Assembly (NCBI RefSeq): GCF_016919175.1
Contig: NZ_JAFFPU010000016.1
Location: 1 to 64,000, forward strand
Direction of reading: 5' to 3'
Length of the DNA stretch: 64,000 bases
DNA from: Leptospira ainlahdjerensis
GTDB taxonomy: Bacteria > Spirochaetota > Leptospiria > Leptospirales > Leptospiraceae
Shown: positions 32,839 through 46,768 of the stretch, piece by piece
Numbering within the stretch: position 1 is the stretch's first letter
How the letters are laid out: every line of letters begins with the position of its first letter
Translations under genes and position numbers: made by a program
The notes under the pieces: generated by a model
Seen by the model: only the letters and a program-made list of their open reading frames with translations
What the model was told of the DNA's origin: nothing
Databases searched by the model: none

Positions 32839-33309
32839 TTTTTAGGCTCTATTGATATTTTAGAATATTCTAAAATAATTATTTTTATTTCTTTTGCTCT
32901 CTGTAAATGACGGTCCTTTTTGGATCGATTTCATTTTTGAACCCGTCCCAAAAAATCATAACCTGATTCAGAAGTTGAGAGAAACTGTAACGGGAATCGT
33001 CCCGAGAATAGTGGTTTTGTAGGAACTCCTACACGGAATTTTTAACTTGCAAAAAGTGTAATTTTGTGATAGAGGAAAGTCACCCGATTTTTCCCACCTC
33101 CGCTCCCCACCACCCAAGATCAGGGTGGGGCGCGCGACTTTTACGGAAGAATTGTCGTAGTTCCGACAGATTCTCTCTGAAGATTCATAGAACTCCTGGG
33201 TAAGGTAATGAAAAGCCTGTCGGGCCTCCATCGAAACGATAAAATGTAGGAACTCTTACAAAAATCGATCGTAAGATTTCCAAATAGGATCCAATTGCGA
33301 AAAAATAGA
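32839..33309. other. Intergenic region carrying repeat copy D
   Basis: About 470 bases between converging genes. Apart from the repeat (33019-33167, with homology to copy B extending to about 32970 and 33215), a half palindrome TGTAGGAACTCTTACA lies at about 33245-33260. No gene is supported. A minus-strand frame through the element is the counterpart of that in the other copies. Confidence 0.6.
33019..33167 (+). repeat. Palindrome-bounded 150-bp repeat, copy D
   Basis: A 149-base element bounded by GTAGGAACTCCTAC (33019-33032) and GTCGTAGTTCCGAC (33154-33167). The interior is close to the reverse complement of copy B: AACTTGCAAAAAGTG, GTGATAGAGGAAAG, TTTTTCCC, CCACCC-AAGATCA-GGGTGG hairpin, and GACTTTTACGGAA. 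Left of it, AACGGGAATCGTCCCGAG is shared with copy B. Confidence 0.88.
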
Positions 33310-34611
33310 TCATAGTAGATCCTCAGGATCGATCGTTTTTAATTTTTTAAAATATCGAAAGAATTCGTTTTCGATCGTTTCCCTCCTCGAACTCTTAGCG
33401 GCGCCTAACACCAAAAGGCGATCCTCAGCCCTGGAAAGCCCCACATAAAGAATTCTTCTTTCTTCCTCGATCGTTTCCAAGGGAGAATCGGGTCTTGCGT
33501 TCCAACCGTCCGAAAGATCTACAAAGACCGTATGAAATTCCAAACCTTTGCTCGCGTGAATCGTCATCAGAAATTCTTCCGGGATTCCTGCTCGTAAGTA
33601 TTCTCCGATTCTAAAATTGGAGCGGCACAGAATTTTTACTTTTCCTTGAGAAGAGGCAATCGCTCGGATCAAATAGGGTGCGAGGTCAGCGGTTTCTTCC
33701 ATCGGAATTTTTCCCACCAATGAGTTTCCCTTTCTGAAAGACAGAATCTTCTTTTCGAGGCGATTCCGATTTTTTTGAATCGGTATGTCCGATGCTTGAA
33801 TGATCTCCGGAAGGGAACGATAGTTTGTGTTTAAAAAATGAATCACGGCTCCTGAAAAGAATTCTTTGAATTTTAAAAACGGTTCAGGTGTGGCTCCGCG
33901 AAACGAATAGATACTTTGCGAATCGTCGCCTACAACCGTGATCGAAGCGCTTTCCGATAAACATTGCAGAAACGATAGTTGTTCCAGATCCGTGTCTTGA
34001 AATTCATCGACTAGAATTTTCCTAAGATTTTGTTTTGCCGGAAAAGTCCATTCCTCACCGGATTTTAAACCGTTGAGAAAAAGTGTCACCAAGTCCTCGA
34101 AATCCAAAAGAGAGTTTTCCTTTTTGTGGAGTGCATAAGAATATTCTAATTCTCTTAACAATTTCGGAAAATTCTCCCTTATATAACTTACGTTTTCGGC
34201 CCAAAAAAGTTCGTAAGGAATTCCCCCTACGAGGAATTTTTCTTTTTTTAAAAAATCCCGGTAGAAGATGTTTTTTTCCCCGGGTGAAAGAATTTTGGGT
34301 TTTTGTGTTTTAAATCTGGGATGCCACCGACTGAGCGCGTAAAGACAGAAGGCGTGAAAGGTCTGCACTCGAATCGAATCCGATCCGGTCGTTTTTCGAA
34401 TTCTCTCCGAAATTTCCCTAGCGGCTTTTTTTGTAAAAGTCAGAACCAGGATCGATTCTTCCGGAAATAATTTATCTCTGAGAATCCGTTCCACGATTCC
34501 TACCATGGTGCTCGTTTTGCCGGAACCCGCCGCCGCTACGACTTGAACGAATCTCGCGTTTTCTTCGATTACCGTTTTCTGGGCGGCGCTGTATTGAATT
34601 TTTGATTTCAT
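33310..34611 (-). CDS. Compact UvrD/PcrA-like superfamily 1 DNA helicase
   Basis: A 433-residue SF1A helicase. Motifs in order: Q-motif [10 protein letters not shown], Walker [13 protein letters not shown], Ia [75 protein letters not shown] and [19 protein letters not shown]. Usual UvrD/Rep proteins have 650-720 residues; here the 1B and 2B subdomains are much reduced, especially between motifs IV and V, so processivity or regulation may differ. It unwinds DNA in repair or recombination. It is transcribed leftward as a single gene. Confidence 0.93.
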   Translation of the reverse strand: MKSKIQYSAAQKTVIEENARFVQVVAAAGSGKTSTMVGIVERILRDKLFPEESILVLTFTKKAAREISERIRKTTGSDSIRVQTFHAFCLYALSRWHPRFKTQKPKILSPGEKNIFYRDFLKKEKFLVGGIPYELFWAENVSYIRENFPKLLRELEYSYALHKKENSLLDFEDLVTLFLNGLKSGEEWTFPAKQNLRKILVDEFQDTDLEQLSFLQCLSESASITVVGDDSQSIYSFRGATPEPFLKFKEFFSGAVIHFLNTNYRSLPEIIQASDIPIQKNRNRLEKKILSFRKGNSLVGKIPMEETADLAPYLIRAIASSQGKVKILCRSNFRIGEYLRAGIPEEFLMTIHASKGLEFHTVFVDLSDGWNARPDSPLETIEEERRILYVGLSRAEDRLLVLGAAKSSRRETIENEFFRYFKKLKTIDPEDLL

Positions 34612-35029
34612 CGTTTTCTCCCTTTTTTACGGTTCCCGAAGGAGAACAAAAGAGGGGTGAAATCGTTTCTTTTTTTGGGAAAACGGGTTCCTTGTAACGA
34701 GGAAAGTGTTTTGGTAAAGATTCTAAATTCTAAGGAGAAATTTCTTCGGCTCCGGATCGGTGAAATCCATTCCTTTTTTGGATGTGTTTCCCTAAAACTT
34801 TTCTAAGGATTTGTCATCGAGATTTTTATTTTATCAGATAAGCTGAATGGAAACAAAAGCAGACTTTATAAATTGGGTTGAATTTTTCGTTTTGTCGAAT
34901 GGGGGCGAGACGATCTTCAGAAAATCGTTTTGATTTGGAAAAAGGCTGTACTTATAAAAAAAGAAAATCAAAGTGAGGATAGATCGATTCTGATTCGAAT
35001 GATTCTCCAAAAAAAGGATAAAAGATAGA
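34612..35029. other. Intergenic region, no gene seen
   Basis: About 420 AT-rich bases between the divergent helicase gene and the next plus-strand gene. A minus-strand frame at 34834-35106 overlaps the plus-strand gene and has no family signature. Nothing else is evident. Confidence 0.5.
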
Positions 35030-35362
35030 ATGATGACCCAGAGCCCGATCCATATTCTTCCGAGAAAAAGAACTCGGTTTCGTGCGACGGTAGCGTCGAT
35101 TCTCAATCATAAAAATCCGGAACAATCCAGGATCTTATTGCAGGACATTTGTCTCCTTATCTCCGGAAAACCGATCATCCAATCCCAACTATTTTATCTT
35201 TCCCGAAAGTTCGCTTCTATGGATTTGAAATCCGGAAACGAAGTGGAATTTGACGCGAGGATCAAACCGGACCGAAAGGGGCTTTCTTCCAATTCGATCC
35301 GTCTGAACTATCCTACCAAGATATTTCGTTATAACCCGGGAAAGGAAAGACTTCTGTTTTAA
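35030..35362 (+). CDS. Conserved-looking hypothetical protein
   Basis: A 110-residue basic soluble protein. It contains SQLFYLSRKFASMDLKSGNEVEFDARIK and a C-terminal LNYPTKIFRYNPGK. The GNEVEFDAR-IK segment recurs in short proteins seen in Leptospira and on plasmids, as far as I recall, but I cannot assign a function. AAGGATAAAAGATAG precedes tandem ATG codons at 35030 and 35033. There is no signal peptide or membrane segment. Confidence 0.55.
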   Translation: MMTQSPIHILPRKRTRFRATVASILNHKNPEQSRILLQDICLLISGKPIIQSQLFYLSRKFASMDLKSGNEVEFDARIKPDRKGLSSNSIRLNYPTKIFRYNPGKERLLF

Positions 35363-35458
35363 AGCTTTTACGCGTTTGACTTGCCTGCTTCTTCCGAAAT
35401 TCTATCCTAAAATATTCAAACACAGTGATCCTAGCTCTTTGAGAGCAAGGGAGGAACC

Positions 35459-36103
35459 TTGGAAACCCTTAAGTTTTTTCTCGACTTCTTTTTGAACTTA
35501 GAAACCCATCTGGACACGATCATTCAGACGTATCAGAGTGGAACCTATGTTATTCTTTTCTTAATCATTTTCGCGGAGACCGGTCTCGTCGTGACTCCGT
35601 TTCTACCGGGAGATTCTCTTCTTTTTGCGGTCGGCGCTTTTATCGCAAGGGGCTCTTTGGATCTTACGAGCACTCTTGTTCTCCTGATTATTGCCGCCAT
35701 TTTGGGCGATACCGTAAATTATTCCGTAGGAAATTTTACCGGTGAAAGGATATTAGAAAAAGAGAAAATTCCACTCATCAAAAAGGAACATTTGCAAAAA
35801 GCCCACCGTTTTTACGAAATTTACGGCGGAAAAACGATTATCATCGCACGTTTCATTCCGATTATTAGAACTTTTGCACCCTTTGTCGCGGGAATTGGGA
35901 CCATGACCTATGTTAAATTTGTTGCATATAATGTGGTCGGTGCGATTTTGTGGATCTCAATTTTTATCTTGGGCGGTTACTTTTTCGGAAACTTGGATTT
36001 TGTGAAAAGAAACTTTAAAATCGTTATTTTCGCAATCATTCTCATCTCGGTGATGCCCGCGGTCATCGAGTATCTAAAGGAAAGAAGAAAGGGTAGAATT
36101 TAG
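35459..36103 (+). CDS. DedA/SNARE-associated family membrane protein
   Basis: A 214-residue inner-membrane protein with about five helices. DedA motifs: [37 protein letters not shown], and [23 protein letters not shown] followed by NVVGAILW. DedA proteins act as lipid (undecaprenyl phosphate or phospholipid) flippases and support envelope homeostasis. The start is TTG at 35459, set by a strong GGGAGG five bases before it; no ATG fits. A small GCTCT/AGAGC hairpin lies just upstream of the ribosome binding site (35434-35446). Confidence 0.92.
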   Translation: METLKFFLDFFLNLETHLDTIIQTYQSGTYVILFLIIFAETGLVVTPFLPGDSLLFAVGAFIARGSLDLTSTLVLLIIAAILGDTVNYSVGNFTGERILEKEKIPLIKKEHLQKAHRFYEIYGGKTIIIARFIPIIRTFAPFVAGIGTMTYVKFVAYNVVGAILWISIFILGGYFFGNLDFVKRNFKIVIFAIILISVMPAVIEYLKERRKGRI

Positions 36104-36149
36104 TTTTTTTTTCGAATCAAAAAGACCCGCCCGGATTTGTAGGTAAGCA

Positions 36150-37178
36150 GTGAACTTAAAAGAAAGCTTTATTACTAAATTCGCGGCGAGCGTCGTAAAA
36201 CCGAGATTCGAAATCTGGTTTGCGGTTGTTTTGATTCCTGAAAACAAACAGGCGTTCTGGGTCCGTTATACAACTCTCAACCCAAAGGGCAAATCCGGTC
36301 TTTATCCTTCTGCGGTTCTTTGGGCTTCCTTTTTTGATATTCAAAAACCTGAAAATCATCGAACGGCGGTACAAACTTTTCCTTATCAAAAGATTTCAAT
36401 CGGAGAGGATTCGATCGAATTTCCAGGCGCCTCCGTCGGTCCAGATCACATGAAGGGGGAAATTGTAACCGGAAAAGGAGAAACACTTCGTTGGGATTTT
36501 GAATTCAGACATAAACTGGAACCCGCCGGGCATCTTCCCCGTTGGCTGGATCGATCGCCGATTCCTAAAACAAGAAGTATTGTAAGTTCACCCTTTACGG
36601 AAGTTTCGGGAATGATTCAATTAAAGAATCAGAAATTTACATTTGAAAAAGGGAATGGACATTTCAATCATATCTGGGGAACGAACCGAGTCGCCGAGTT
36701 ATTTTGGACCTTTGTTCCCAAATTCGATCAGGATCCTGAAAATTGGTCTTTGGAAATCGTCACGGTTCGTCCACAACCTTTGGCTCCGACCCTGACGTTT
36801 GTAACGCTCTTAAAAGACGGGAATCCGATTCATCAGCATTCGTTCTTTCGTTCTTTGAGGAGTAAGACGATCGTATCTTATCCGAAACTTACGTTTCGAA
36901 CTCGTCTGGACGACTACGAAATTTTTGTGGAAGGAGAGATGGACCCAGTGCAAATCGGTTCTTATAATTATCGGGATCCGGACGGAAGTCCCCGCTATAT
37001 TGAACAGAGCGATATCGGAAGTGTACGTTGTGTGATTTTACACAAAGGGAAGGAAAGAATTCTTACTTCCAAAAACGGAGCCGGAGTGGAATTTCACGGA
37101 ATGAAACCCTGGAGAATCGATCACAATTATTTGGATCCTTACAGCGAGGATATCAAGCGGGAACAAGAAGGAAAATGA
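36150..37178 (+). CDS. CrtC/AttH-like lipocalin-type protein
   Basis: A 342-residue beta-rich cytosolic protein starting at GTG. GNGHFNHIWGTNRVAELFWTF is the best landmark and resembles the conserved GYHDHNWG of hydroxyneurosporene hydratase (CrtC)/AttH-like double-lipocalin proteins. There is no signal peptide. Family members bind or hydrate hydrophobic ligands. The assignment is by motif only and remains tentative. It starts 46 bases after the DedA gene and may be co-transcribed with it. Confidence 0.5.
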   Translation: MNLKESFITKFAASVVKPRFEIWFAVVLIPENKQAFWVRYTTLNPKGKSGLYPSAVLWASFFDIQKPENHRTAVQTFPYQKISIGEDSIEFPGASVGPDHMKGEIVTGKGETLRWDFEFRHKLEPAGHLPRWLDRSPIPKTRSIVSSPFTEVSGMIQLKNQKFTFEKGNGHFNHIWGTNRVAELFWTFVPKFDQDPENWSLEIVTVRPQPLAPTLTFVTLLKDGNPIHQHSFFRSLRSKTIVSYPKLTFRTRLDDYEIFVEGEMDPVQIGSYNYRDPDGSPRYIEQSDIGSVRCVILHKGKERILTSKNGAGVEFHGMKPWRIDHNYLDPYSEDIKREQEGK

Positions 37179-37226
37179 TTCAGAAAGCTCGGTTCTCTTT
37201 TAAGAATTAAAACTCATCTCAAATTC

Positions 37227-38378
37227 TCAGAGCGCTTCTTTATTTAGGAGCGTGACGTTCTTTTCGTAGCGGATCCTTTCTCCGGGCAAGTCCGATTTGC
37301 CCGTAAGTTCGATTCCTAAAATCAAATGATCGTTCTCGTCTTTTTTGATCCAACGGATCAATCCGTGAACCGTAAACGGCGCCTGCATACGGAAGAATAT
37401 GTCGAAAACAAAACCATCCTGTTTTGGTAGGGTTTCGATCAAATGCGCTTGATCGATTTTTACTTTGATTCCACCACGAGAAGCTTCGAGGATTTGAAAA
37501 CGTTCCGATGTTTTGATCGTATTGGATTCTTTGATTCTTTCCACCATATCTTTCGATAAGATTTTCAGTTCTTCCGCGTATTGTTGTGTAAGGTTTTGTT
37601 CCTTACTCTGAATCCAAATATAACCGATCGGAATTTTTTCGTCCGTGTGATTTGTATAAATAATCGGAACTATCAGTTCAGAAAGAATTTTCTGATCTTT
37701 AAAACTTTTGAGACAGGACGCGAGATCGTCGTCGATGTCCTTCTCATATTCGAGTCGCCCTGCAGAAGATTTTTTATAAGAATCCGGATCTTGAGTATTT
37801 TCTATCAGAAGATATTTCTGGGTTTTTTTGACGATTTCGAATTTGCGATCCAGGCCGGCTTTGAACGTCTCGATTTGGACGATATCTTTGCTCCTTTGTT
37901 TGAGACGATTCTTATAATCCTCAAAGTTCACTTTTACGAGAGTCGGAACGTTGAACATATTCGTCTCGATGATCGTTTTGGAGGAAACGACGTTCGTGAC
38001 GTAGACTTCCCCCGGTTTTACGAGGAAGCGCTGGTGTTCTCTGTTCTTTTTTGCGATCGCTAACTTTTCAACCTTGAGGGTAGCGTGCGATTTTTCCAGT
38101 TTTTGGACGAGTACACACTCCAATTGAATGTATTTGGCAAGAATCATAAAGAGAACAAATGAATTTTCTCCGGAAGAACCTTCGGGATTCAGAAGTTGAA
38201 CCACAATCTTATCCCCTCCTTCCAAAATTTTCTTTATGACAGCCTTTTGATCAAACGGATCTATTTTTAAAGTGAGTTCCTTATCAAAAAGATATTTAGT
38301 AATGACGTGATTTTTCTGTTCGATGGAAGTTATAATATCCATCTCCCGTTTTCCTTTTTGTAAATATTCCATAGTCAT
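37227..38378 (-). CDS. DUF1577 protein with PilZ-like C-terminus
   Basis: A 383-residue soluble protein of the DUF1577 group, which I know from Leptospira. A mixed alpha/beta N-terminal part is followed by a GAF-like middle and a C-terminal PilZ-like barrel (about 290-375) with [18 protein letters not shown] and [20 protein letters not shown]. The c-di-GMP motifs RxxxR and DxSxxG are only partly kept (EASRGG instead of D-x-S-x-G-G), so ligand binding is uncertain. An internal ATG at 38342 would give a 371-residue form and has AAGG nine bases upstream. The gene is convergent with the CrtC-like gene. Confidence 0.75.
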   Translation of the reverse strand: MTMEYLQKGKREMDIITSIEQKNHVITKYLFDKELTLKIDPFDQKAVIKKILEGGDKIVVQLLNPEGSSGENSFVLFMILAKYIQLECVLVQKLEKSHATLKVEKLAIAKKNREHQRFLVKPGEVYVTNVVSSKTIIETNMFNVPTLVKVNFEDYKNRLKQRSKDIVQIETFKAGLDRKFEIVKKTQKYLLIENTQDPDSYKKSSAGRLEYEKDIDDDLASCLKSFKDQKILSELIVPIIYTNHTDEKIPIGYIWIQSKEQNLTQQYAEELKILSKDMVERIKESNTIKTSERFQILEASRGGIKVKIDQAHLIETLPKQDGFVFDIFFRMQAPFTVHGLIRWIKKDENDHLILGIELTGKSDLPGERIRYEKNVTLLNKEAL

Positions 38379-39025
38379 TGTATCTTCGCTGAATGTGAGA
38401 GTTCGATTTTTAACGGATTTTGCAAACGAAAATTTATTTAGTCAAATTATAAAACGATAATGATATTTATGATTGTATCAGAAGACGGATTCTTTTTTCC
38501 TAATACTACAGAATTGCATTTCTTCCGTAAGAACGTCCTTTCTTTGGAAAGAAAAAGACTTAGAATTGTCATAAAATAATTTCCAAGAAGACTCAGGAAA
38601 TCCGAAGGAGTGATTTTGAGGGTTTTAAAAGAAAAATGTTCGATCGAGGAAATTCAAAAGGTGTTTCGTTTCCTAAAAGTTTATCCCAAGATCTTCTAGG
38701 CAAACCGCGCCGACGTTCGTTCGTTTCGTAATGGAAAACGCGGGAGTTCCCGCAGATTCGGTTCTTGTAGGCGGTCTACAAACTTTTTCACAAACGGATT
38801 CTTGTTCAATTCCGAAGGGAGCTCCTACATTTTAGGTTTAGGACAAACTCTTAAATTCTTTTGAATGAAGGGGATTTTGATCGGAAAGAGGGAATCGATC
38901 TGGGAGGAAATTTTCTTCGATTCGGGTAGTCCGTTTTCCGACCATTGAAAAAATGGACACAATTCGGATACGGAACGGTCTAAGCTTCGAGAAAAAGATT
39001 TTGATTTTGATTTTAATATTCTAAG
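38379..39025. other. Intergenic region with second-family repeat
   Basis: About 650 bases without a supported gene. It holds copy 2 of the ~110-bp diverged repeat (38742-38850). The frames in this region have no family likeness. Confidence 0.5.
38742..38850 (+). repeat. Diverged ~110-bp repeat, second family, copy 2
   Basis: This aligns by eye with 12877-12985, beginning GGGAGTTCCCGCAGATTC and ending GGGAGCTCCTACATTTTAGG followed by ACAAACTC. The middle shares CTTTTTCACAAA, GGATTCTTGT and AATTCC. GTAGGCGGTCTAC inside it can fold as a small hairpin. Confidence 0.5.
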
Positions 39026-39364
39026 ATGCGTACATTGAAATCCATAAAACACAGAAAGATCAGCGCCATTCTGAGCATTTTTCTGATTCTCTCCTGTTCG
39101 GCTTTGTTGATTCCGATTCTGGATTCCGGAAAAAATGCCTCACCCATTTCCGCCTCGAGCGAAGCCTCGGAAACAAACGAAGGCGAAAAGGAAAAAACTT
39201 CCGAGCTGAAATTGGAGGATTTGAATTCTTCCGATGATTCGTTTTTTCTGGGCGCTCCCTTCGAAACCGTTTCTTATTACGACCCTTCCGATTTTATTCT
39301 CCCCCAGCTCTATTCTAAAATAGAAAATCCTCCGCCAGAAAAACTCTCCTCTTCTTCGATTTAA
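39026..39364 (+). CDS. Small lipoprotein-like protein upstream of SulP-CA
   Basis: A 112-residue protein with a basic N-terminus, a hydrophobic stretch and LILSC (Cys24), a possible lipobox. It is then acidic and Ser-rich ([20 protein letters not shown]). No ribosome binding site stands out. It lies 40 bases before the transporter fusion and is probably in the same transcript. No function can be assigned. Confidence 0.55.
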   Translation: MRTLKSIKHRKISAILSIFLILSCSALLIPILDSGKNASPISASSEASETNEGEKEKTSELKLEDLNSSDDSFFLGAPFETVSYYDPSDFILPQLYSKIENPPPEKLSSSSI

Positions 39365-39404
39365 TCTATTTCGAATAAACCGGTTTTATCCGGTGGGAGT
39401 TTTT

Positions 39405-41633
39405 ATGAATTTATTGAATTCTTTTCGCAATGTCTCGTGGAATCACGCGAGGCATGATGTTTCGGCAAGTTTGGTGGTTTTTTTAATCGCTTTGCCTCTT
39501 TGTATAGGGATTGCATTTGCTTCCGGCGCTCCGATTCTTTCCGGACTTATCGGTGGAATCGTCGGCGGTTTGGTGGTCTCCTGGATCAGCAAATCACCGT
39601 TATCCGTGAGCGGACCGGCCGCCGGTTTGATAGCGATTGTTTTCGATTCGATTCAAACCCTCGGCAGTTTTAACACGTTCCTTTTTGCGCTTTGTGTTGC
39701 CGGAATTCTCCAGATCGCATTAGGTTTTTTGAAAGCGGGAATCATCAGCAGCTTTTTCCCTTCATCCGTTGTTAAAGGAATGCTCGCCGCGATCGGAATC
39801 GTATTGATCCTGAAACAAATCCCGCACGCAGTCGGTTATGATCAGGACTATATCGGGGATATGGATTTTTTTCAGTTGGATCGGGAGAACACTTTTTCCG
39901 AGATCTGGATGGCATTTATCCGTTTTACGCCGGGGGCAATTCTCATATTCGGTGTTTCACTCTCTTTCCTTTTGGTATGGGAAAAATTCGAGCTTCATAA
40001 AAAATTCTTAATTCACGGTTCTTTGATCGCGATCATGGCCGGAGTTTTGTTAAATGAAGTATTTCGTATATTCGACTTTTCTTTTGCTGTAGGCCCAGAA
40101 CATTCGATTCGTCCAATCCGTTTGGACGGTGTTACGGATTTTTTTACGGACGAATTTTACCCTGATTTTACTCAGTGGAATAATCGGATGGCTTATTTGA
40201 TCGCGGTGAAACTCTGCGTCGTGATGAGTCTTGAAGCCTTGTTCAGCTTGGATGCAATCGAAAAGTCGGATCCGGAAAGAAGAATCGTTTCCAAAAACCG
40301 GGAATTGGTGGCGCAAGGAACGGGAAATCTTATCTCGGGGATTCTCGGAGGACTTCCGATTATTTCAGAAGTAATCCGGAGTTCCGCGAATCTACAAGCA
40401 GGCGCCAAAACACGATTGTCGGCTTTTTTGCACGGCTTTTTGATTTTTGTCTCTCTCATTCTTATTCCGAACTTGATCTCGAAAATCCCGCTAGCTTCTT
40501 TGGCCGCGGTTCTTTTGGTTGTAGGTTATAAACTTACGGATTATAGAATTCTTAAGGCGCAATATAAAAAGGGGACGGATCAGTTTCTTCCTTTTATCGC
40601 TACTTTGATCGGAATCGTTTTTACGGATATCCTGATCGGGATCGGAATCGGTTCCGCGTTCGCGATATTCTTTATCATGAGAAGAAACATTCTCAATCCT
40701 TACGAGTTTAATAAAAAGGAAAAGGCTTACGGCGTGGAAGTTCGTATCGATCTTTCGGAAGACGTCTCTTTTCTAAATAAATCGAGCATGTTGTATAAAC
40801 TTGATCAAGTGGCGGACAATTCGCATTTGATCATAGACGGTTCCAAATCCAAGTATATCGATCCTGACGTTTTGGAGATCATTGAAGACTTTAAGATTTC
40901 TGCAAGTGCGCGGAACATAAAACTTGAAATCATCGACGTGATTACTCCGTATGAAAAGATCAAAAATCGGCCTTTTGATCTCGTCGCACAACAAGATTAT
41001 CAAAAACTTTTTGATAATAATCGGATTTGGGTGGAAGAGAAGTTGGCTCAGAATCCGGATTATTTTAAGAATTTGGCCCTTGGTCAAGCTCCCCAGTATT
41101 TGCTGATTTCCTGTTCCGATAGTAGAATTTCGGTCAACGAGATGACCGGAACCAGCGCCGGAGAACTTTTCGTTCATAGAAACATCGCCAACCTCGTAAT
41201 CGATACGGATATGAATTTGATGTCGGTCCTTCAATACTCGGTCGAAGTCCTAAAGGTTAAACACATCGTCGTTTGCGGTCATTACGGTTGCGGCGGCGTT
41301 AAAGCAGCGATCGACGGAAAGTATCACGGCCTGATCGACGCTTGGCTACGAAACATCAAACAAGTCTATCGAATGAACCGTAAAGAGCTTGGTTCGATTC
41401 TGGATGAAGAAACCAAACACCAACGTTTGGTTGAACTGAACGTGAGAGAACAGGTTTATAATCTTTCGATGACGACGATCGTTCAAAATGCGTGGAGCAA
41501 GGGAAGCGAACTACAGCTTCACGGTTGGGTTTATGATATCAAGGAAGGAAAGATTCTCGATCTCAATATCGATATAGATAAAGATTTTCAAGACTACGAT
41601 ATCTTTCGTTATCAATTTGAAACTAAAGTATAA
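39405..41633 (+). CDS. SulP anion transporter fused to STAS and beta-carbonic anhydrase
   Basis: A 742-residue three-part protein. A SulP-type transporter domain with 10-14 helices (about 15-410, with [14 protein letters not shown]) is followed by a STAS domain (about 430-520, [20 protein letters not shown]) and a C-terminal beta-carbonic anhydrase (about 530-742). The zinc site is complete: C570 and D572 in CSDSR, H626 and C629 in GHYGCGG. Such fusions are thought to couple bicarbonate uptake to CO2 hydration. The ATG at 39405 has GGGAG five bases upstream and is preferred over an in-frame GTG 12 bases earlier. Confidence 0.94.
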   Translation: MNLLNSFRNVSWNHARHDVSASLVVFLIALPLCIGIAFASGAPILSGLIGGIVGGLVVSWISKSPLSVSGPAAGLIAIVFDSIQTLGSFNTFLFALCVAGILQIALGFLKAGIISSFFPSSVVKGMLAAIGIVLILKQIPHAVGYDQDYIGDMDFFQLDRENTFSEIWMAFIRFTPGAILIFGVSLSFLLVWEKFELHKKFLIHGSLIAIMAGVLLNEVFRIFDFSFAVGPEHSIRPIRLDGVTDFFTDEFYPDFTQWNNRMAYLIAVKLCVVMSLEALFSLDAIEKSDPERRIVSKNRELVAQGTGNLISGILGGLPIISEVIRSSANLQAGAKTRLSAFLHGFLIFVSLILIPNLISKIPLASLAAVLLVVGYKLTDYRILKAQYKKGTDQFLPFIATLIGIVFTDILIGIGIGSAFAIFFIMRRNILNPYEFNKKEKAYGVEVRIDLSEDVSFLNKSSMLYKLDQVADNSHLIIDGSKSKYIDPDVLEIIEDFKISASARNIKLEIIDVITPYEKIKNRPFDLVAQQDYQKLFDNNRIWVEEKLAQNPDYFKNLALGQAPQYLLISCSDSRISVNEMTGTSAGELFVHRNIANLVIDTDMNLMSVLQYSVEVLKVKHIVVCGHYGCGGVKAAIDGKYHGLIDAWLRNIKQVYRMNRKELGSILDEETKHQRLVELNVREQVYNLSMTTIVQNAWSKGSELQLHGWVYDIKEGKILDLNIDIDKDFQDYDIFRYQFETKV

Positions 41634-41650
41634 AAGATAATCCTGCAAAA

Positions 41651-41691
41651 GAGAATGCGAAACGATCTCATCCGATGTCGTTTCCATTCTC
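41651..41691 (+). terminator. Hairpin after SulP-carbonic anhydrase gene
   Basis: GAGAATG-C-GAAACGA (41651-41665) pairs with TCGTTTC-CATTCTC with one bulged base. There is no T-run, so it may be a weak terminator or an RNA-stability element. It lies 18 bases after the stop. Confidence 0.45.
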
Positions 41692-41760
41692 GCTAAAGGC
41701 CTTAAGTCATAGACTAACTTTTTCCATTGACAAGCGACGAGGCGCAGTAAGCTGTACTCT

Positions 41761-42144
41761 ATGAGTTCGGCAATTTTCAAAATATGGATAGCTCTTACGA
41801 TACTTTCCATATTTATTTTGATCTTTGATTGCGGACCCGTTTGTGAACTTGATTTTAGACTTGAGGATTCGGCGAAAGGAATCCAGTCTTCATCGCCTTG
41901 TCATCAGGAGCAAAATTCCGAAGAGGCTCCCGGTTGTGAATGGGACTTCGGTTCCATCGCACTTTCAGAAACCGATTCCGAATCTTTTAAACTCTTAAAG
42001 GAATTTTTTCCTCTTCATTATCGATCCGGAGATTTGCTCTTTTTTTATCTTCCAATTTATTATATTAGGAAATTCTTATTCGATGATTATCAAAAAGATA
42101 ATATCACTCTTTTGATCTTACCTACCGTTCGTCTCCTTATTTAA
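41761..42144 (+). CDS. Hypothetical Cys-containing exported protein upstream of RND pump
   Basis: A 127-residue protein. The N-terminal hydrophobic stretch (about 6-22) is followed by CGPVCELDF, then [20 protein letters not shown], then [15 protein letters not shown]. The four Cys and one His could bind metal. It may be a lipoprotein (IFDC) or a signal-anchored protein. It precedes the outer-membrane channel and RND pump genes by about 100 bases and may serve that system (inference). Confidence 0.55.
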   Translation: MSSAIFKIWIALTILSIFILIFDCGPVCELDFRLEDSAKGIQSSSPCHQEQNSEEAPGCEWDFGSIALSETDSESFKLLKEFFPLHYRSGDLLFFYLPIYYIRKFLFDDYQKDNITLLILPTVRLLI

Positions 42145-43568
42145 GAATTGCTGCGATTCCATTTTCTCCCGAAAAAAGTCTTCACCGCTTCGTGGGTTTG
42201 ATTTCGAAAAATCGGGAGATCGATTTTTATTTCGAGGAGGTATCTTTATGAAGTTGAAACGGACATGTTTCCTTTTATTCGTTTTTAAACGTAACTTTCA
42301 AGATTTTCGGAAAATTCCACTGCAAAGGAATGTTGTTTTTCTTTTTTCATTTTTATTCCTGATCTCGACTTCGTCTTCCATCGATTCCGATTCTTCCAAA
42401 GAGTTGGATATCTCGTCTATTCTTAGTTTGGCGGAAAAGAATTCTCCCTTGCTTATTTCACTCAACGCGGATCTGGAAGCCCTTTTTTATCAGAGAAAAC
42501 AACAGGGGAAAACTCAAAATCCTTCGGTGACGATGGATTACGGACAGAGAACCGCAGCCGGGGAAGTCGGTTCGGAATACGCGATGCAATTCGAGCAGCC
42601 GATTTATTTTCCGGGGCGTAAGGAATTACGCCAGCTTTTAGTGGATAACGATTCTCGTATCAAGGAGATTCAATTGTCCGAAGCAATCAACTCGATTCGT
42701 TTTAACGCTCTCAAATTCGCTTACCGATATTTAGTTTCCGCGAGTAAAAAAGACCACGTCCAGGAAAGACTTCGAAGGCTTTCTATCATTGAAAGTTATA
42801 TTCGAGCAAGGCCGTTCATCACTCCTCAAGCGAAAACTGATCTGTTTATCATTCAGAGAAAAATTTTAGCGCTTCGAAAACATTTTAACGATTTAGAATT
42901 GGACGCGAATAAACAATACGAAGCGATGAATCTCTACCTTATGTTGGAAACTGCACCATCCGTTAGAATTCCTTTTTTTTCGGAAGGTGTAAGGTTCGAT
43001 TTTAAAGAACTTCAGGAAAAAGCGGTTTCAAGAAATTTAACACTTTTAGCGGCAAGTAGCGAGATTGATAAGGCAAAAACCGAACTCAATATCGCCAATT
43101 TGGAAAAGTATCCGGACTACTCGATTGTCAGTCAGGTTGGAGAGGATCGATCCGGAGTTGCCAATCGATTTTACGACGTCGGTGTTAAGTTTAAACTTCC
43201 CGTTTGGGATCAATTTCAGAATAAAGTGTCGGCGGCGGAAACAAATATCAAATCTAAACAGGGGCTTTTTAATCATCAGGAGAATCTCGTAAAAACTTCG
43301 TTTAAACAGGCGTTCTTGGATTACGAACAATCAAAGGTTAATCTTAAACTATTTAATCTATCCAAGTTAGACGAAATTGAGCGAGATCTGAATTATGCGG
43401 ACGTCGAGTTTAGGAAGGGAAGAATTCTGATGATGAGTTATCTGGAGCTTGAAAACCAACTTCACGAAACTCATCACTCGATCCTCGACGCTCAGATCGC
43501 CCACGTGGAAGCGCTTTTGAATTTGCTCTACATCTCGAATGAAAAAGAAATTATAGGAACTTTTAAAC

Positions 43569-46685
<3,117 letters not shown>

Positions 46686-46722
46686 AAAAATGGAATATTC
46701 TTTGGAAAGAGAAATGCCGATA

Positions 46723-46754
46723 TTCTTCCCGCAATCTTTCGATTACGGGAAGAA
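46723..46754. terminator. Bidirectional terminator between RND pump and lipase genes
   Basis: TTCTTCCCG and CGGGAAGAA pair, with the stem extended by AATC/GATT around a TTTC loop after a one-base mismatch on each side. It lies between convergent stop codons and can serve both strands. Confidence 0.7.
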
Positions 46755-46768
46755 AAGAAGGAAAGTAA

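Noticed and set aside
33019..33167. Repeat copy D as an insertion sequence end or attachment site
   Set aside because: No transposase, integrase or target duplication is visible next to any copy, so mobility is only a hypothesis.
34834..35106. Minus-strand 90-residue frame before the 35030 gene
   Set aside because: It overlaps the start of a better-supported plus-strand gene, and its hydrophobic part is just a T-rich tract.
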